Shown piece by piece: positions 6,201 through 8,488 of a stretch of DNA of 8,488 nt. The notes below the pieces were generated by a model. It was not told the origin of the DNA and did not search any database. It saw only the letters and a list, made by a program, of their open reading frames with translations. A program made the translations under genes and the position numbers. Each line of letters opens with the position of its first letter. Positions within the stretch are counted from its first letter, which is position 1. The stretch is from JANQIV01 sp050117315 (GTDB lineage: Bacteria; Bacteroidota; Ignavibacteria; Ignavibacteriales; Melioribacteraceae): the NCBI GenBank assembly GCA_050117315.1, contig JASFMY010000184.1, forward strand, positions 1 through 8,488. Direction: 5' to 3'.

Positions 6201-6759
6201 TTCCGCTTTCAAGCAATTTTCGTTTAGCCAAAATAATTTTAAGCTGTTCAATTAAATTTGATTTCGATCCGAACAATCTTATTAATTCTTTTAGATTTTC
6301 CGAATCATCGCTGTCAAGCAGGTTGTTGTTTATTGTTTCTTCAATAGCAAAAACGGAAATCTCTTCTGCTGTTTCCTGGTCAATAGGAGTAAAGTTTGCA
6401 TCAAGGTTTGCTTCGGGTGAAAACTCTTTTAGTAAATTTATACAGAATGAATGTATCGTTGAAATATTTGCTGAAATTAATTGCCGTCTTATTCTTTCCA
6501 GGGTCCTTAATTCTTCATCATTCTTTGCAGATACAATTCTTTCATTAATCTCTTTATTGATTTTTGTATAAAGTTCACCAGCGGCTTTGTCGGTAAAGGT
6601 TATTGCAACAATACTGTTGACTTTGTTTTTTTTATCTAAAGCAATTTCTACAAACCTTTTGGACAAAACAAACGTTTTGCCGCTACCCGCATTTGCAGTT
6701 ACGGCAATGTGTTTTTTATAATTTAATGCTTTCTCTTGATCCGGCGTTAGGTTTGACAT
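3250..6759 (-). CDS. addA: AddA/RecB-type ATP-dependent helicase-nuclease
   Basis: This 1169-residue protein is a superfamily 1A (UvrD-like) helicase with a C-terminal RecB-family nuclease, expected to unwind and resect double-strand DNA ends for recombination in the cytoplasm. Visible helicase motifs in order are Gln8, Walker A ANAGSGKT (22-29), Ia around 50-63, ISTIHSFC (99-106), DEFQDT (376-381), GDEKQSIYMFR (405-415), PHSFR (442-446), MTIHQSKGLEF (723-733) and LLYVALTRA (800-808). The nuclease shows His972, Asp1053, Asp1066-Tyr-Lys1068 and Gln1087/Tyr1091. Cys922, Cys1154, Cys1157 and Cys1166 could bind an iron-sulfur cluster, as in AddB. The length fits AddA, which in Bacillus has about 1230 residues. 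No addB lies in the window. The start overlaps the upstream kinase stop (TAATG), and no Shine-Dalgarno site is visible, so coupled translation is likely. An AdnA/B-like role is an alternative. Confidence 0.85.
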   Translation of the reverse strand: MSNLTPDQEKALNYKKHIAVTANAGSGKTFVLSKRFVEIALDKKNKVNSIVAITFTDKAAGELYTKINKEINERIVSAKNDEELRTLERIRRQLISANISTIHSFCINLLKEFSPEANLDANFTPIDQETAEEISVFAIEETINNNLLDSDDSENLKELIRLFGSKSNLIEQLKIILAKRKLLESGNDILQNESKYYENLFESEFNELFSGKIKNVYEAASSINSKVLENDPRNERAVEAADLLKNMHETGSREINHINKILSVVLTDKGKLRQKGYLNKKEFPNLPGEIQTLEETFSWIKFFDIPESYDEALKKMIELKSKLLSFYRLVEDKYEELKFEEGYLDFEDILLFTKRILSNEHVLKKLSEKYKYIMIDEFQDTDDLQYKIFMPILSYLEKGNLFVVGDEKQSIYMFRDADLEVFENTKEQFMHTPDQSEVITLPHSFRMYPQVAAFVNALFDKLFAETNPRFNEVKPQKLICTKAVENEGCVEFLLTGKESEITEGDLVAKKIIELKQNEKEISLKNIAVLCRKRSSFKGLEESFLKYKIPFSIIGGQGYYQKQIIFDVHNYISFLINPKNDLALVGILRSPFFAISDANLFEISLLNGGAFFDKLTEFSSKDEYFQKIVDTLNAHIAIAFKTDIPELLNRILKDTFYWAVIASKTNSEQEIANLKKLVDISINYSGQSFKNLFDFAQYIKTAIDTIDDEGQAALINEEDSVKIMTIHQSKGLEFEAVFVFNCNQSMRDPRIRSKQVAVDKKYGLLFKVPQNSYFEDYVSPPVVCLYNYINYRKNLAESKRLLYVALTRAVKYLYVSADLSKSVKENSFIENIITSLGFNNEENFYEFNYDLEFWENDGGQGVSNTKEISFNIPITKNITVDSSEIAETAGEEESPKEILLDKIKHSESTEFISATKVVMFSQCPVKYKLTYDLGYSKYLEVINNKFSGFDFETEEPDEDEIQIAADVKGRIIHKILEKNFDKENYKNEVITLLENEYQFESKNVSENSIEEISGILDKYFSSNIYNELSRFSLVKNEYEIYSMINDFYLYGIIDKIIFDDDKILIVDYKTDNIKVDEINERAENYLPQLKFYSLLAASMNKKVNEIHCKLIFLNHPDNYFEAKFNREELTGFKDEIKNMVNKIRSKDYTPVLEHCKKCHYSDKKNNCVMN

Positions 6760-8488
6760 TATTTGTTAAATTTTAATTGTAATGTAGTTCCTTTTTCCGA
6801 AGTTTCAACCAGTTCAATTGCACCGCCTATGGAGTTCATAAAATTTTTAGCCATATTTAATCCGAGTCCCATTCCCCTGTTTTTAGTGGTGAAATTTTTG
6901 TCGAAAATCTTGTTCGCTATATCAGGGTTTATTCCTGAACCGTCGTCCTTTATAAGTATTAGATGGCTCTCTTTATCATGCTTGTAAACAATATTTATAT
7001 TTTTTGCCGAAGCTTGAATTGAATTTCTAATCAAATTAATAAATACCCTATTTAGCTGGTCTTTATCGGCAGTAACAGTTAAGGTTCTATTTATGTTTTC
7101 AACAGTTATTTTAATTTTTTCATCAAGAAACAAATCACAAACTTTTTTTACAATATTATAAATTGATACGTTTTCCATTTTTATGTTCGGCATCCTTGCG
7201 AACGCGGAAAACTCCGAAGCAATGTTTGTTAATGTTTCTATCTGCCCTATAACCGTGCTTGTTACTTTCTTAAAAATTTCATCAAATTTTTTAGACTTAT
7301 CATCGTAAACGGCGATGAGCTGCTGAACTGCCAGTCTCATAGGTGTTAAAGGATTTTTAATTTCGTGAGCAACCTGCCTAGCCATTTCTTTCCAAGCCAT
7401 TTCTCTTTCCATGTCCGTAATGGCAACCTGGTTTTTTTTCAGTTCGCCGACCATATTGTTGAAGCCGTGCACAAGGTCCTTTACTTCACCCTGGTAGTTT
7501 TCTTCAACTCTCACATTCAGATCGCCGCTTGCAACTGATTTTGTGGCATTGGTTAATTTCCTAATGGGCTGTGATATCCGGCTTGCCATTAACGTACTTA
7601 CAATAACTATAAGTATCACTGCCAGGGAATAACTGCCGAATAGGAATGTATCTAGTTCGATTGCAGATAACGGAAGAAGAACGTTGTTAAAAGCATTGTT
7701 CACTTTAATAATATATTCTTTATCAAAAATTTCAGATTTATAATAAATAGAATTGCAAACATAGTTCTCAATCTGTTCTTCAATTTCATGCTCTTTGTTA
7801 TTAAGAATGTTAAGATGAATATATACTTCCGGATTAAGCAAACTTGAGAGCAAACCTGCGTTGTAAAAATTTTCGGATGAAGTATAAACCAGTTTTTTAC
7901 CGAGGTAAACGGAATAATCAATTCCCAGATCTTTGCTTGCTTTCCGGAATATGTTCGGCAATTCAATATTGGAACCGCTTGTGTAATCCTTTATGTATTT
8001 TTCTATTTCTACCGCGCGTTTGCCGAGTTTATAATTTAACGCATAATTGTTTTTTTCTTCGGTAAGTTCACGGAAATAGGTAGCCAGGAATATAAGGGGA
8101 ATTATTGCAATTACAAGAAAAGCCGTAAGCAGTTGAAACCGGAATGTAAAATTTATTTTCCTGTACTTACTGATTTGATATATTACAAAACCGATAAGCA
8201 CTACGAGAATCAATAATGAATGAATGAAAAATACTTTGAAGAAATCATAAAGATTCCACGACAAATCTTTCTCATGAAGTGAAACGGCTATAATTTTGTT
8301 TTCAAAATTATTCTTCAGCACGTAGGTAAGAAAAATTCTCTCATTATTATCAATGTTTATATAAGCATCTGATGAACCGGAAACCGAACTTTTAATTAGG
8401 TTATAATTATAGTCATTCAGAATATAATCCCCGTATTGAGCAGATAACTTATCATCAATAAAAATAAATACCGAGGTCTTGTCTAGGT
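6759..8488 (-). CDS. NtrY-type membrane sensor histidine kinase (5' end outside the window)
   Basis: The frame is open from the right edge, giving 575 visible residues plus the stop; the GTG at 8321 is internal, not a start. Counting from the first full codon (8486), residues 1-84 are a likely extracytoplasmic stretch, membrane helices lie near 85-105 and 117-138, a second sensor region covers about 139-283, a third helix 284-302 and a HAMP domain about 303-355. The kinase core has VAHEIKNPLTPMRL with phospho-acceptor His374 (codon 7365-7367), the N box with Asn488, DDGSGI (514-519), FDKNFTTK (528-535) and GMGLGL (538-543). The WKEMARQVAHEIKNPLTPMRL arrangement is typical of NtrY-like kinases, which usually act on an NtrX-type regulator; none is in the window. 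The signal is unknown. It is followed without a gap by the helicase-nuclease gene, so the two should be co-transcribed. Confidence 0.9.
   Translation of the reverse strand, partial: LDKTSVFIFIDDKLSAQYGDYILNDYNYNLIKSSVSGSSDAYINIDNNERIFLTYVLKNNFENKIIAVSLHEKDLSWNLYDFFKVFFIHSLLILVVLIGFVIYQISKYRKINFTFRFQLLTAFLVIAIIPLIFLATYFRELTEEKNNYALNYKLGKRAVEIEKYIKDYTSGSNIELPNIFRKASKDLGIDYSVYLGKKLVYTSSENFYNAGLLSSLLNPEVYIHLNILNNKEHEIEEQIENYVCNSIYYKSEIFDKEYIIKVNNAFNNVLLPLSAIELDTFLFGSYSLAVILIVIVSTLMASRISQPIRKLTNATKSVASGDLNVRVEENYQGEVKDLVHGFNNMVGELKKNQVAITDMEREMAWKEMARQVAHEIKNPLTPMRLAVQQLIAVYDDKSKKFDEIFKKVTSTVIGQIETLTNIASEFSAFARMPNIKMENVSIYNIVKKVCDLFLDEKIKITVENINRTLTVTADKDQLNRVFINLIRNSIQASAKNINIVYKHDKESHLILIKDDGSGINPDIANKIFDKNFTTKNRGMGLGLNMAKNFMNSIGGAIELVETSEKGTTLQLKFNK

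Noticed and set aside
6763..8065. ORFs of 73-88 codons inside the kinase gene
   Set aside because: They are in other frames of a gene with complete kinase motifs and show no features of their own.

Overview
The window looks like chromosomal DNA from a low-GC member of the Bacteroidota/Ignavibacteriota (FCB) group. The clues are the AT-rich codon use, the FCB character of the two small proteins (a GLUG-type surface-protein remnant and a DUF6261-like protein), weak or absent Shine-Dalgarno sites on several genes, and a high load of small palindromic intergenic repeats. No tRNA, rRNA, transposase or CRISPR array is visible.

Layout from left to right. Positions 1-523 hold a short secreted-protein ORF that keeps only the head and the tail of a GLUG-repeat surface protein. 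Positions 748-1201 hold a 141-bp palindromic MITE-like element, a degenerate 41/42-bp tandem array and a weak terminator-like hairpin. Positions 1335-2063 hold an isolated plus-strand gene for a DUF6261-like protein of 242 residues, with a strong ribosome binding site, a leader hairpin and a downstream intrinsic terminator. Positions 2167-3249 contain no gene. This stretch is a dense patchwork of repeats: a truncated second copy of the MITE-like element, a 112-bp inverted-repeat element, a roughly 300-bp element bounded by long inverted repeats and packed with hairpins, a partial diverged copy of it, and a perfect 30-bp palindrome.

Positions 3250-8488 form a minus-strand operon of two genes. 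The upstream gene is an NtrY-type membrane histidine kinase whose 5' end lies beyond the right edge of the window. Its stop codon overlaps the start of a 1169-residue AddA/RecB-type helicase-nuclease (TAATG), so the two are probably translationally coupled. The kinase senses an unknown signal and should phosphorylate a response regulator that is not in this window. The helicase-nuclease processes double-strand DNA ends for recombination and carries a Cys quartet typical of iron-sulfur nucleases.

Nothing in the window can be called a new multi-gene system with confidence. The best leads are the hairpin-packed element at 2524-2839, whose partial copy at 3121-3250 shows a compensatory stem change; the possible Fe-S nuclease domain fused to an AddA-type helicase; and the kinase/recombination-nuclease pairing.
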